From assembly GCA_943787225.1 (NCBI GenBank), contig CALSLP010000001.1:1214964-1278963 (forward strand): a stretch of DNA of 64,000 nt, written 5' to 3'. Numbering within the stretch: the stretch's first letter is position 1; every line of letters starts with the position of its first letter. Positions 54,673-62,879 of the stretch are shown here, piece after piece. The notes under the pieces are model-generated. The model was not told where the DNA came from. It made no database searches and saw nothing but the letters and a program-made list of their open reading frames with translations. Both the position numbers and the translations under genes were made by a program. The DNA is from an uncultured Alphaproteobacteria bacterium (lineage in GTDB: Bacteria > Pseudomonadota > Alphaproteobacteria > MPNO01 > UBA2964).

Positions 54673-56109
54673 ATGGCTCAGGTAAGAATAAGAGTATATC
54701 GGCATAGAATTATAGATTTGCCATTAATTGGTCCGAAGTATCACTATTATTACGATGTAAGCCGTGCGACCGGCTTGTCTGTGACTGGGGCCCCACAGTT
54801 TGGAACACCTGATCTAACTGTGCATGGCGTCGCTTTTAATCACGATACTCAGACGGCGACGGGTGTTGGTTTTGACACCGATCAGCTAGTGGTTTCAATT
54901 CATCCAGAAAGTTTTGCTTTCTCTCCTTTAGATGAAGTTGTTGGATCACATATTATTGAAACTGGCACCAGTGGTGTAGTTGCACAAGAATTTAGGGAGT
55001 ACCGCTTTAGTGAGGGACCAAAGAATTCGATGATTATTACGGATTCGGCCATTGCGGCGCAGCTCACCGATTTTCAAAACGCAATAAACGGTGGAGACTT
55101 GCAATATCTGAATACATTTATTGGTGAAAGCCAGAATAGTAATTCGGTGGCAAGGTCGGGTTTAACTCTTCATGGCGTCGAAGATGATGACATCAGTGGT
55201 TTGGACTTTAGTTCGTCCAATATGCCCGGTGGAGATAGGGACCTAATTCAATCAAAAGAGCGATTAGGGTTAGAACCTGACACTGATAATACCTTCTGCT
55301 TCGCGGCGGGGACGCCGGTTGATATGGCGGATGGTTCCAAAAATCCCATCGAGCAGATCAAGATCGGCGATGAGGTTCTGGCCTATGACCCGTTTGCCGA
55401 AAACGGCCGCGGTGGGCTGAGTCCCAGGCGCGTCACGCAGACGTATGTGACGCCGAACCGGATTGTCATTGATTTCTGGGGCACCAAGGTTACGCCTGGC
55501 CATGTGTTCCTGCGGGGCGATGGCGACAAGGAAGGCCAGCATCAGATGTTGATGGATATTATCCTCGATGATGGCGCGGTGGTACGCGAGGACGGCACGT
55601 TGATCCGCGCGGCTACCGGATGCGAGGTCGGCTCCAGAGGTGATCAATGGCTGGTGCTCGGATATTTTTACGACGACGCGGATTACGTCGCTCGCAAGGG
55701 CGAAGTGCGGATCGCTAAAATCCGTGCTGGCACGCGCATGCTCACCGATGATGGCAAAGATTGGTGTTTCCTCGATACACTGGATCGCGATGGGTTTAGG
55801 CTGGAGCGTGGGGCAGTCGCGAAAGAGGGTGAAGAACTCCATCCGATGTATTTTCTCGGTCCACCGCCAAAACCACAGGATTATATCCTCAAGAAAAGCG
55901 GTTACACGCTTGAACAGCTTCTGACAGAAGACGTGACGCTGGACGGGCTGGAAGGCATTCCGGCACCGCATGTTGTCGCGCCGTCGGAAGCAGCTGAGCC
56001 CACGCCAATGACTGTCGAAGCACTATCCGGCAACCGCCGCGAGCGCCGCCGTCAAAAGGCACTGAAAAAAGACCTCGGCAAAAAGAAATACGGCAACACG
56101 CTGCACTGA
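54673..56109 (+). CDS. Hint (Hedgehog/intein)-domain protein
   Basis: A 478-residue protein. Residues 1-205 have no family I know and include YHYYYDVSRATGLSV. The Hint module starts at Cys209 (CFAAGTPVDMADGSKNPIEQ) and includes TPGH with His277, the TxxH block that assists the first acyl shift. The C-terminal splice block (HN) of inteins is absent, so autocleavage without splicing is the likely chemistry. A Pro-rich segment and a strongly basic tail (RRERRRQKALKKDLGKKK) close the protein. Base composition changes sharply near codon 209, from AT-rich to GC-rich, as in a module fusion. Confidence 0.82.
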   Translation: MAQVRIRVYRHRIIDLPLIGPKYHYYYDVSRATGLSVTGAPQFGTPDLTVHGVAFNHDTQTATGVGFDTDQLVVSIHPESFAFSPLDEVVGSHIIETGTSGVVAQEFREYRFSEGPKNSMIITDSAIAAQLTDFQNAINGGDLQYLNTFIGESQNSNSVARSGLTLHGVEDDDISGLDFSSSNMPGGDRDLIQSKERLGLEPDTDNTFCFAAGTPVDMADGSKNPIEQIKIGDEVLAYDPFAENGRGGLSPRRVTQTYVTPNRIVIDFWGTKVTPGHVFLRGDGDKEGQHQMLMDIILDDGAVVREDGTLIRAATGCEVGSRGDQWLVLGYFYDDADYVARKGEVRIAKIRAGTRMLTDDGKDWCFLDTLDRDGFRLERGAVAKEGEELHPMYFLGPPPKPQDYILKKSGYTLEQLLTEDVTLDGLEGIPAPHVVAPSEAAEPTPMTVEALSGNRRERRRQKALKKDLGKKKYGNTLH

Positions 56110-56150
56110 GAACGTTTTTTGCCTGGGGGGCAACATGCTCCTCTCGTCAT

Positions 56151-56335
56151 CCCGCACTTGATGCGGGAACCATCGTTATCACCTAAGCATGGACCCCGGA
56201 TCAGGTCCGGGGTGACAGGGCGGCTTTTTATTTGGCGCTATCGCGCTTTGACTGGATTACCGGATTAAATCCGGTAATGACGAAACTAAAAGCGCCTTGA
56301 CCTTCTGCCGTCATTGCCGGGCTTGTCCCGGCAAT
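56151..56335. repeat. Cluster of four intergenic palindromes (REP-like)
   Basis: Four hairpins lie in 185 bases: CCCGCA-CTTGA-TGCGGG (56151-56167), CCCCGGA-TCAGG-TCCGGGG (56194-56212), ATTACCGGAT-TAA-ATCCGGTAAT (56256-56278) and ATTGCCGGG-CTTGT-CCCGGCAAT (56313-56335). Most are flanked by GTCAT or TGAC. They resemble dispersed extragenic palindromes of Alphaproteobacteria and occupy the gap between convergent genes, where they may also stop transcription. Confidence 0.85.
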
Positions 56336-56371
56336 CTAGAAAAATAGTCGGGGTGTCGAGAGGGGTACTCC

Positions 56372-57340
56372 TTACCCCTCGGTCGCTGTGACGTTGGTAC
56401 GGAGTGTGCCGATCTGCGGTGAGACGATATCCACGGCATCGCCAATTTTGAGGAAGCGATCTGGCAGTGGTTTGCCATCATCGCCGGTCTGTGACGAATC
56501 CGCCGCCGTGCCAGCGCCGGTACCGCCGCTAATCATGTCGCCGGGATAGAGCGTGAAATCGCGGGACAGATATTCGAGATACTCACCGTATGAGAATGCC
56601 ATATCGCCGGAGCGGAATTTCTGGCGGACATCGCCATTCACTCTGGTTTCGAGATCAACATCCATGATGCCCACTTCACCGACCACGATGCAGGGACCAA
56701 TGGAACAGCTATTGTCGAAGTTTTTCTGCATGGCGAATTTCATCGGCCCGCCTTCGACGGACATGCGGATGCTCCAGTCACCGAGCAGGGTCACGCCCCA
56801 GACAAAACTGTTGATATCATCTTCCTTGAGATTCTTGCCGGTCTTGCCGAGGACCACAGCGACTTCGCCTTCATAATCGAGATAAGAGGTCCGCGCCGGA
56901 TAGGGCAGATTGCCATTGTGACCGACGGATTCGCGATCAACTTTCCAGAAACCCCAGAATCCACGATCCCGAACATAGTCGCGTGCTTCACCCTTGATCG
57001 GATTGTCTTCGCCGCGTTCAACCCGGCGCTTTGCCATGGAGAGTGCGTGTTCCGCGAAATTGCCACCAGCGCAGGCGACGCGTCCGCTGGTCACCCGGGG
57101 GGCATGCAGCTGGGTACTCTCGGCGGCGCAAACAATGTCGTCACCGGCTTCGCCAAGATTATCGACCGCCTTCTGGACATCATCCAGCGTGGCCTGGCCG
57201 CCTTCGATCAACGCGCCGAGATCAGCCAGCGAGGCAGCATTGGCTCCGCCTTGTTTGCCGATTGCACCGGCAATATCAATGATCTGGTCATCCGCTAAAA
57301 CACCGGTACGTTTATCCGGTCCGTATACGACAATTTTCAT
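56372..57340 (-). CDS. Fumarylacetoacetate hydrolase family protein
   Basis: A 322-residue FAH-superfamily enzyme. The metal-binding acids are in YLDYEGEVAVVLGKTGKN near residue 150. Other family features are FVWGVTLLGDWS and GDMISGGTGAGTAADS with the active-site region near residue 285. I chose ATG 57340 since GAGGAAG lies 5 bases upstream; a GTG at 57352 is in that ribosome site itself. FAH relatives hydrolyse C-C bonds in aromatic breakdown or decarboxylate oxaloacetate. Aromatic dioxygenase and amidohydrolase genes elsewhere in the window fit, but no direct link exists. Confidence 0.91.
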   Translation of the reverse strand: MKIVVYGPDKRTGVLADDQIIDIAGAIGKQGGANAASLADLGALIEGGQATLDDVQKAVDNLGEAGDDIVCAAESTQLHAPRVTSGRVACAGGNFAEHALSMAKRRVERGEDNPIKGEARDYVRDRGFWGFWKVDRESVGHNGNLPYPARTSYLDYEGEVAVVLGKTGKNLKEDDINSFVWGVTLLGDWSIRMSVEGGPMKFAMQKNFDNSCSIGPCIVVGEVGIMDVDLETRVNGDVRQKFRSGDMAFSYGEYLEYLSRDFTLYPGDMISGGTGAGTAADSSQTGDDGKPLPDRFLKIGDAVDIVSPQIGTLRTNVTATEG

Positions 57341-57520
57341 AATCTTCCTCACTTATAGGGGGTTGTTTGGCTGCAGCGTAATCGGCGACGCGCCATGCTG
57401 GCAAGGTCACCCCGGCAAAATAAAGCACTGTTTTTGGCAAGAAATATCTGGCCAGTGATGGTCTGGTCTGTTCTTGTGAGGGAAGGGATTCATTTATGGT
57501 TCCGGAAAGGCAATCGTTCC

Positions 57521-57724
57521 ATGAGTAAAGCCAGAGCCCGGGAACGGGCAAAAGCACGCGCCGGACAGCCTCCCAAGAAGCGGGACGCTGCAGCCGCATC
57601 GGTGAATCAGAATAGCTGGCCCGGACAGGCCAAGATCGCCGGTAAAGATAATAAAGGGTCGAGTGGCAGTAGCGTCGATGCCGCTTTCTCGCGGACCCAG
57701 CGCGGATCGGCCCGTTCCGGTTAA
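57521..57724 (+). CDS. Small basic protein of unknown function
   Basis: A 67-residue protein MSKARARERAKARAGQPPKK..., rich in Ala, Arg and Lys at the start and Ser/Gly later, probably disordered. ATG 57521 follows GGAAAGG; the frame open to 57395 has no ribosome site and adds a hydrophobic stretch unlike the rest. Small proteins starting like this recur in Alphaproteobacteria. It is divergent from the FAH gene and convergent with the cytochrome gene. Function unknown. Confidence 0.6.
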   Translation: MSKARARERAKARAGQPPKKRDAAAASVNQNSWPGQAKIAGKDNKGSSGSSVDAAFSRTQRGSARSG

Positions 57725-57738
57725 TCTGATAGCCGCCG

Positions 57739-58218
57739 CTATCGCGGGTATTCCATCTTCTTTTTCTTGACCCGGTATAGCTTGTGGCAGGCGCTGCAAG
57801 TCTTGCCGAGCCTGCGATAGGCAGGTTTTAGAGCTGCGGCATTCTCTGATTGTTCTGTGATGTTGCGGGCGGCATCGACCATTTCATTGGTGCTTTTCTG
57901 GAACCCTTCGGGGTCCTTCCAGATACGCGGACCAGCCTCGGTGACGCCCTTGGTCGATCCCTTGGGGAACAGGGCGGGAATTTTCTGACCATGCCGCGCG
58001 ATACTGTCGGCTGCTGCTTTGACCTTGGCGTTGTCCAGCGGCACTTTGCCCCGCGCCATCGCGCCGAGGATCTTCATCGCCTTGCCGATGTCTTTCATCA
58101 GCTCCATGCGTTCCTTGACGATCCCTTTGGCGCCGCTATGGGCGGAGACGCTTACCGGATCGATAGAGAGAGTCAGCACAAAGAGACTGAGGATAACCAC
58201 GAATGTCTTATAGGGCAT
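57739..58218 (-). CDS. Cytochrome c' (class II c-type cytochrome)
   Basis: A 159-residue periplasmic heme protein. A signal peptide (about residues 1-26, ending SAHS) is followed by a four-helix-bundle sequence with KERMELMKDIGKAMKILG, the usual first helix. The heme motif CSACH lies near the C-terminus (about residue 140), as in all class II cytochromes. Members bind NO or CO or carry electrons. It is followed by a class I cytochrome gene on the same strand 13 bases upstream. Confidence 0.93.
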   Translation of the reverse strand: MPYKTFVVILSLFVLTLSIDPVSVSAHSGAKGIVKERMELMKDIGKAMKILGAMARGKVPLDNAKVKAAADSIARHGQKIPALFPKGSTKGVTEAGPRIWKDPEGFQKSTNEMVDAARNITEQSENAAALKPAYRRLGKTCSACHKLYRVKKKKMEYPR

Positions 58219-58231
58219 GATCAGGTTCTTT

Positions 58232-58711
58232 CTATTGTGCAGGCCGGTATTGTTGGTTGAGCGTATCGTGTCGTTGCTGAATAGCGTCCGGCCAGGTGCT
58301 TTTGATATAGGACAGCACCGACCAGATTTCTTCGTCCGATAAAATCTTTTTGAAGGCGGGCATCGTCGATTTGAAAGATTTGTCGCTGCTTTGCGTGCGG
58401 CTGTATTTGATCACTTTAAACAGCATCGCATCGGGATGATGCCATGTATGGCCAGAGGCATCATGGGGCGGTGCCGGGAACGTGCCGTCGGGCATGGGCT
58501 GACGCCAGTTTGGTGTCTGGCCTTCAAGGTTCTTGCCATGGCAGGCGGCACAGTGTTTTGCGTAGAGGGTTTTGCCCATTGCCACAAATTTAGGGTTCTT
58601 GGGGTCGGCACCTTCATGAGTCTGAGGCTGGCTGGATTGATCAAAGATAAAAAATCCAATGACGATAAGAAGAGTGGCGCATATGAGCACGATGTTGGCG
58701 CGTGATTTCAT
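58232..58711 (-). CDS. Class I cytochrome c, single heme
   Basis: A 159-residue protein with an uncleaved or cleavable N-terminal hydrophobic segment (residues 6-24) and one heme motif CAACHG near residue 55. The distal Met is probably in STMPAFKKILSDEEIWSVLSYI, the usual end of a c-type fold. It is upstream of the cytochrome c' gene by 13 bases in one transcript, so the two may exchange electrons in the periplasm. No oxidase genes lie nearby. Confidence 0.92.
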   Translation of the reverse strand: MKSRANIVLICATLLIVIGFFIFDQSSQPQTHEGADPKNPKFVAMGKTLYAKHCAACHGKNLEGQTPNWRQPMPDGTFPAPPHDASGHTWHHPDAMLFKVIKYSRTQSSDKSFKSTMPAFKKILSDEEIWSVLSYIKSTWPDAIQQRHDTLNQQYRPAQ

Positions 58712-58800
58712 TTTGGCAATTGGTCTCCTGCCAGATCATATTAAAGGTTGATAGATAGACCCTCCCGTCGCTGGAAGGTCAAGTATGCTTTGCCGGCTTG

Positions 58801-59025
58801 TTAATCGCAGCAGTTGTCGCCGCCTTGAATCGGTGGGCAGGGCACCGAGCCGTATGAACAATAGACGCAGCAATCGCCCGGTTTTGGTTTGAGAACGGCA
58901 CGACACCCCTTGCAGTCATAAAACCACTGGCAGGCATCGGTCGGCATGATCTCGGTTTCGACATGTCCGCAATCGGGGCAGGTGATCACGGATTGCAGAA
59001 TTATGTCGCCTGATATTTTTTCCAT
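58801..59025 (-). CDS. GDCCVxC-domain protein (mercury/metal-linked)
   Basis: A 74-residue Cys-rich protein. CPDCGH and CKGC look like a zinc-ribbon pair, and GDCCVYCSYGSVPCPPIQ carries the GDCCVxC motif of a family that in some bacteria contains selenocysteine; here all positions are Cys. ATG 59025 lies inside the end of merF, so the two genes overlap. The family regularly accompanies MerF-type transporters. Role inferred as metal binding or handover. Confidence 0.85.
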   Translation of the reverse strand: MEKISGDIILQSVITCPDCGHVETEIMPTDACQWFYDCKGCRAVLKPKPGDCCVYCSYGSVPCPPIQGGDNCCD

Positions 59026-59192
59026 AGCGCATACCCCGTAATGGCTGAAAAGATCAGGAGAGCGGGTAGCAAAACGAAATCCAACCAGCCGATGATGGCG
59101 GACAGGCCGACGGCGCTTAACAGGATCACCAGCACGGGCGTGAAACAGCATAAAGCCGTTACAGCTGTGCCGATGATACCGGTTTTGAGCAC
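59001..59192 (-). CDS. merF: MerF-like mercury transport protein
   Basis: A 63-residue protein with two hydrophobic segments (residues 8-25 and 33-55). The vicinal cysteines in VTALCCFTPVLV near residue 14-15 match those that pass Hg(II) across the membrane in MerF. The C-terminus ALWKKYQAT is short and polar. No merA, merR or merP gene is nearby, so it may serve another soft metal or form part of a reduced mercury system with the overlapping GDCCVxC gene. Its start is 4 bases from the end of the amidohydrolase gene. Confidence 0.87.
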   Translation of the reverse strand: MLKTGIIGTAVTALCCFTPVLVILLSAVGLSAIIGWLDFVLLPALLIFSAITGYALWKKYQAT

Positions 59193-59196
59193 CCGC

Positions 59197-60222
59197 CTAG
59201 AATCCGTAAAGCCTGGTTGGGTTGGGGCCGAGAATTTTCTCGATAGAGCTGGCGGCGATCTTGGGGTCTTCGCTGAGCATTCTTAGGGCCTCTATCTGTG
59301 CTGAAGTATCGGTATGGCCGTAATCCGTCCCAATCACGAAGTTCTCGTCGCCGACCTGTTCGATCAGATAGGGGATATCATCGGCCATCTCCAGCGTGAC
59401 CCAGATGTTATTGTCCTTGAGCGGGCTGTCGCCGAGCTTCTTGCCTTTGCGCGACAGGCGGCTTTCGAGATCCTGCAACGCATAAGGCAACCACGAGGCC
59501 GCCGCCTCAATAAACGCCCAGCGCAGATTGGGATATTTTTTCGGCAGCTCGTTTTCCAGCAGATAGTGAAACTGCGAGATCATTGCCATCTTGAAGCGGC
59601 CAAAATTATGGCCTTCATGAAACACGTTGTTCTGGTAGCTGGCATTGGCGGAATGAAACGTCACCGCGAGATCAACTTCCTCGGCGGCCTTGAACAGTGG
59701 ATCAAAATAGCTGTCGCCGACATAGCGGTCACATTCATAGGGTCGGATAAAGACTGCGCAGGCGCCATGATCCTTGGCGAATTTCAGTTCGTCGCGCACC
59801 AGATGCATCGACCAGGTCGGGACACAGGCTGACCAACGCAGGCGGCCGCCACCCATCTCCCAGATGTCGGCGAGCCAGCGGTTATAGGCGCGATACTGGG
59901 CGGCCTGCTGCTGCGGATCATTAGCGCAGGGCACCAGGAAGATCGTTGGATAGAGAACCTGCAAATCGATATTGAGCTCATCCATATGCTTGAGCCGGGC
60001 ATCGACACTGCCCATCTCGCGCATGCTTTCATCCATCGACAATGTGTCGGCATTGTCCTTGGGTTGGATTTTGTCACCGCTTAGCCAGTACTGATTGCTG
60101 GGCGACGGGTCTTCCCCGGATTTGTGTAGAACCATCGGCGCAAAATGCTTCTCATCTTCGGCCAGATAGCTCCAGGTTTTTTCGGATTCGATGACATGGG
60201 CGTCTGAATCAATTGTTGGCAT
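59197..60222 (-). CDS. Amidohydrolase family protein 1
   Basis: A 341-residue amidohydrolase-2-type TIM-barrel protein starting MPTIDSDAHVIESEKTW. The usual first metal motif HxH is reduced here to DAHV, a form common in this subfamily. Other metal or active-site positions are in VTFHSANASY near residue 190 and WAFIEAAASWLPYAL near 255, and the terminal Asp in IGTDYGHTD. Related enzymes decarboxylate or hydrolyse aromatic acids. The gene is upstream of merF and may be co-transcribed. Confidence 0.9.
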   Translation of the reverse strand: MPTIDSDAHVIESEKTWSYLAEDEKHFAPMVLHKSGEDPSPSNQYWLSGDKIQPKDNADTLSMDESMREMGSVDARLKHMDELNIDLQVLYPTIFLVPCANDPQQQAAQYRAYNRWLADIWEMGGGRLRWSACVPTWSMHLVRDELKFAKDHGACAVFIRPYECDRYVGDSYFDPLFKAAEEVDLAVTFHSANASYQNNVFHEGHNFGRFKMAMISQFHYLLENELPKKYPNLRWAFIEAAASWLPYALQDLESRLSRKGKKLGDSPLKDNNIWVTLEMADDIPYLIEQVGDENFVIGTDYGHTDTSAQIEALRMLSEDPKIAASSIEKILGPNPTRLYGF

Positions 60223-60309
60223 GTGGTTCTCCCTACCGCACCATTCTGCGCTGTTTTATCGCAGATGATGTCGTTAAATTTTTCGCCGGAAACCTAGCAT
60301 TACCGCCTA

Positions 60310-60882
60310 TCAATCGTCGAGGGTGCGCAACATATTATCGATCCATGCCTGATCATCGGTAAGTGTTTCCAGCTCCGCTCGTGCGACCGCCCGGGTCTGG
60401 GTATTGCAGGTCATGACGTCGGGGTTCTCGCCATCAGCGGGCTGACAGGCCATCTCCATGCGAATGCCGTTGGGGTCAAAGAAATAGAGTCCGATCAAGC
60501 CGGGCAGCTGTGGTGTCGGGCCGTTATATTCAATGCCGTTCTCCTTAAGGCGTTGCTCTATCTCGTAGAACCGCTTTTCGGTCACCACGAAGGCGACATG
60601 TTGCATGCCACCAATGGCGTTGCGGTTGGCGGCTGGTTCGGCGCCTTTGGGAATCTCAAAGAAGGCGAGCAGGCTGTCATTACCCATATCAAAGAAGTAA
60701 TGCCGGATGGCCTCATAGGGCGGATTGCCCCGGTTGTTGGGACCAGTGCCAAGCCCGGCAGGAACTTTCATAGCATGGACCAGCGGCATACCGATTATGT
60801 CGACAAAAAACTCTGTCGTCGCCTTCATGTCCTCGGTCGTGAGGGCAAGGTGGTGAACGCCACGGGTCAGGGAATTTGTCAT
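60310..60882 (-). CDS. VOC-superfamily (glyoxalase/dioxygenase) protein
   Basis: A 190-residue vicinal-oxygen-chelate protein with one pair of beta-alpha-beta-beta-beta modules. The metal-type residues are His in VHHLALTTEDM, His in MQHVAFVV and Glu in IRMEMACQ. GLYFFDPNGIRMEM is the typical last strand. Members include ring-cleavage dioxygenases, glyoxalases and resistance proteins. It lies between two amidohydrolase genes on the same strand, so a shared aromatic or ring-derived substrate is plausible. Confidence 0.9.
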   Translation of the reverse strand: MTNSLTRGVHHLALTTEDMKATTEFFVDIIGMPLVHAMKVPAGLGTGPNNRGNPPYEAIRHYFFDMGNDSLLAFFEIPKGAEPAANRNAIGGMQHVAFVVTEKRFYEIEQRLKENGIEYNGPTPQLPGLIGLYFFDPNGIRMEMACQPADGENPDVMTCNTQTRAVARAELETLTDDQAWIDNMLRTLDD

Positions 60883-60902
60883 CGTTGGTCCTCGCTTGTT
60901 CT

Positions 60903-61853
60903 TTAACCGGCAAAGCGCGGGAATAATGTCTCGGCATTTTTGCGATTAATCGCGTCGAACGTATTCTCATCAAAACCGGTATAGGCATCGAAGCCAGCGG
61001 TTTCAGCCTCGGCGACATCTTCTGAAATATACGGATAATCGGAACCAAACATAATGCGCGAGGGGTCAGCAACAGCCGCCAGGCAATCGAGGACCGATGC
61101 ATCGCCGGATAAAGCCGTGTCGAAATAGAACTGCTTCATATAATGCAGTGCCCCCTTCGGGTATTTGTCCTGAAATGGCGTCTGCTTGTCGAAGATCGCA
61201 ATCCGATGCGCGAGAAACGGCAAGGTGCCGCCGGAATGAGACAGGATAAAGGGGATGTCGGGCAGGAGTTCCATCACGCCGTTGAAAATAAGATTGGTCG
61301 CGACCCGGGTCGTCTCAAACGGATAATCAATAATCATTCGGGGGATGCTCCACCCCTCAGCCTCGGTGCCCGGCGGATAGCAGGGGTGAATAAAGGTCAC
61401 GGCCTTGCGCCGGTTGAGCTCTTCATAGATCGGATCAAAATCCGGATGGCCGATATATTTCTCATCGACACTGGTCAACAGCGTGATGCCGTCGAGCTTT
61501 AGGTCATCAAGCACCCGCTCCATTTCGCGCAGAGACGCATCGATGTCAGGCAAGGGCAAAAACGCGAAACCGCCAAACCGCCCCGGATAGTCGGAGGCAA
61601 GCTGCGCCAGATAATCATTACACTGGCGCGCGAGGTCGCGGGTTACCGCGATGTCACCAAAGAAAATCCCCGGTGACGTAAAGGACAGGATGCTGGTGGC
61701 GGTGTTGGTGTCATCCATCAGCGCCAGAGATTTCTCCGGCGTCCAGTCCGGGAAGCCGCGATAGGCGGTGCCTGAAATCCCGACCGCGCGCTGCGCGTCC
61801 TTATAAAATTCCGGCAGCACATGGTGATGAACATCGATACGGGATACGGGCAT
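60903..61853 (-). CDS. Amidohydrolase family protein 2 (ACMSD-like)
   Basis: A 316-residue metal-dependent TIM-barrel enzyme with the strand-one motif IDVHHHVLP (HxH) at the start, TFIHPCYPPG near residue 165, HSGGTLPF near 212 and MFGSDYPYI with the final metal Asp near 268. The pattern is that of aminocarboxymuconate-semialdehyde decarboxylase and relatives, which act on carboxylated aromatics. I chose ATG 61853 because it gives the family start MPVSRIDVHHH; the longer frame to 61889 adds an unrelated tail. Ends 20 bases before the VOC gene start. Confidence 0.92.
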   Translation of the reverse strand: MPVSRIDVHHHVLPEFYKDAQRAVGISGTAYRGFPDWTPEKSLALMDDTNTATSILSFTSPGIFFGDIAVTRDLARQCNDYLAQLASDYPGRFGGFAFLPLPDIDASLREMERVLDDLKLDGITLLTSVDEKYIGHPDFDPIYEELNRRKAVTFIHPCYPPGTEAEGWSIPRMIIDYPFETTRVATNLIFNGVMELLPDIPFILSHSGGTLPFLAHRIAIFDKQTPFQDKYPKGALHYMKQFYFDTALSGDASVLDCLAAVADPSRIMFGSDYPYISEDVAEAETAGFDAYTGFDENTFDAINRKNAETLFPRFAG

Positions 61854-61994
61854 AATAAAGGCTTTCGCTGATACTGGATACCGGAGCATTCCATGCCCGT
61901 CAGAGCCGGTAAAGAGCTGGGGTCGATAGGCGCGCGATAAACCTCTAGACTAGAGCTCCTGTTCAGATTTCCCTCCTGTAAAGGTCTCGCAATC

Positions 61995-62879
61995 TTGCCT
62001 CCCGTTTATCTCGGCGCTTTCTGGATGCTGCTAACGACCCTGTCGTTTGTGGCGCTGAGCATTAGTGTTCGGGCGTTATCGGCGGATATGGCGGCGGTGC
62101 AGATCGTGTTTCTCCGCTGTCTGATTGGGGTGTTGCTGTTTCTGCCGTGGATCGCCAGCGAAGGTCTCGGGGCGCTGAAAACCAGTAAATTTGGCCAGCA
62201 TTCCATTCGCGCCGTCTTTATGGGGGTCGGTATGATCCTGTGGTTTGCCGCAATCGGGGCATTGCCGCTCGGCGATGCGATTGCGCTGCATTTCACTCTA
62301 CCGCTGTTCATGATCATCTTCGCCGCGATCTTTCTGCGCGAACATGTTGATGCGACGCGCTGGACGGCGACCGCGATTGGTTTTGTCGGCGTCCTGATTG
62401 TTCTGCGTCCAGGGTTTCAGGAGATCGGCTGGGCGCATTATTTTGTCTTGCTGTCCGGCGCGCTCTATGGCGGCAATCACGTCATCACCAAGTTCATGTC
62501 GGGCACGGAATCGCCCAACGCGACAGCGTTTTATATGAATTTTCTCATCCTGCCGGGGGCAGCGGTGGCATTGCCGTTCTATTGGTCCATGCCGGGCTGG
62601 GAACATGCCGGGTGGATTGTGGTGTTGGGGGTTTCCGGCACGACGGCCCATACCTGTTTGCTCAAGGCGATGCGCTATGCTGATGCCAGCGCGCTCGCCC
62701 CGATCGATTTTCTCCGCTTGGTGTTTTCCTCTATCGGTGCCTATTTCCTGTTTAGCGATATCTCAGGCATCTGGACCTATGTCGGCGCGACCGTGATATT
62801 TCTCGCCGCCTGGTACAATACCTGGTGGGCCCGCCGGGTTGAGAAACGCATTGCGCCAAAACCGGATGCCGCCGGATGA
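61995..62879 (+). CDS. EamA/DMT-family transporter 6
   Basis: A 294-residue ten-segment EamA carrier from a TTG start at 61995 (MPPVYLGAFWMLL). The end of the first half has IGFVGVLIVLRPGFQEIGW, and the second half has RYADASALAPIDFLRLVFSS, a segment typical of this set. Its stop overlaps transporter 7 by 4 bases. Together with 1-5 and 7 it makes the seventh-member family set of the window; it is divergent from amidohydrolase 2. Confidence 0.91.
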   Translation: MPPVYLGAFWMLLTTLSFVALSISVRALSADMAAVQIVFLRCLIGVLLFLPWIASEGLGALKTSKFGQHSIRAVFMGVGMILWFAAIGALPLGDAIALHFTLPLFMIIFAAIFLREHVDATRWTATAIGFVGVLIVLRPGFQEIGWAHYFVLLSGALYGGNHVITKFMSGTESPNATAFYMNFLILPGAAVALPFYWSMPGWEHAGWIVVLGVSGTTAHTCLLKAMRYADASALAPIDFLRLVFSSIGAYFLFSDISGIWTYVGATVIFLAAWYNTWWARRVEKRIAPKPDAAG

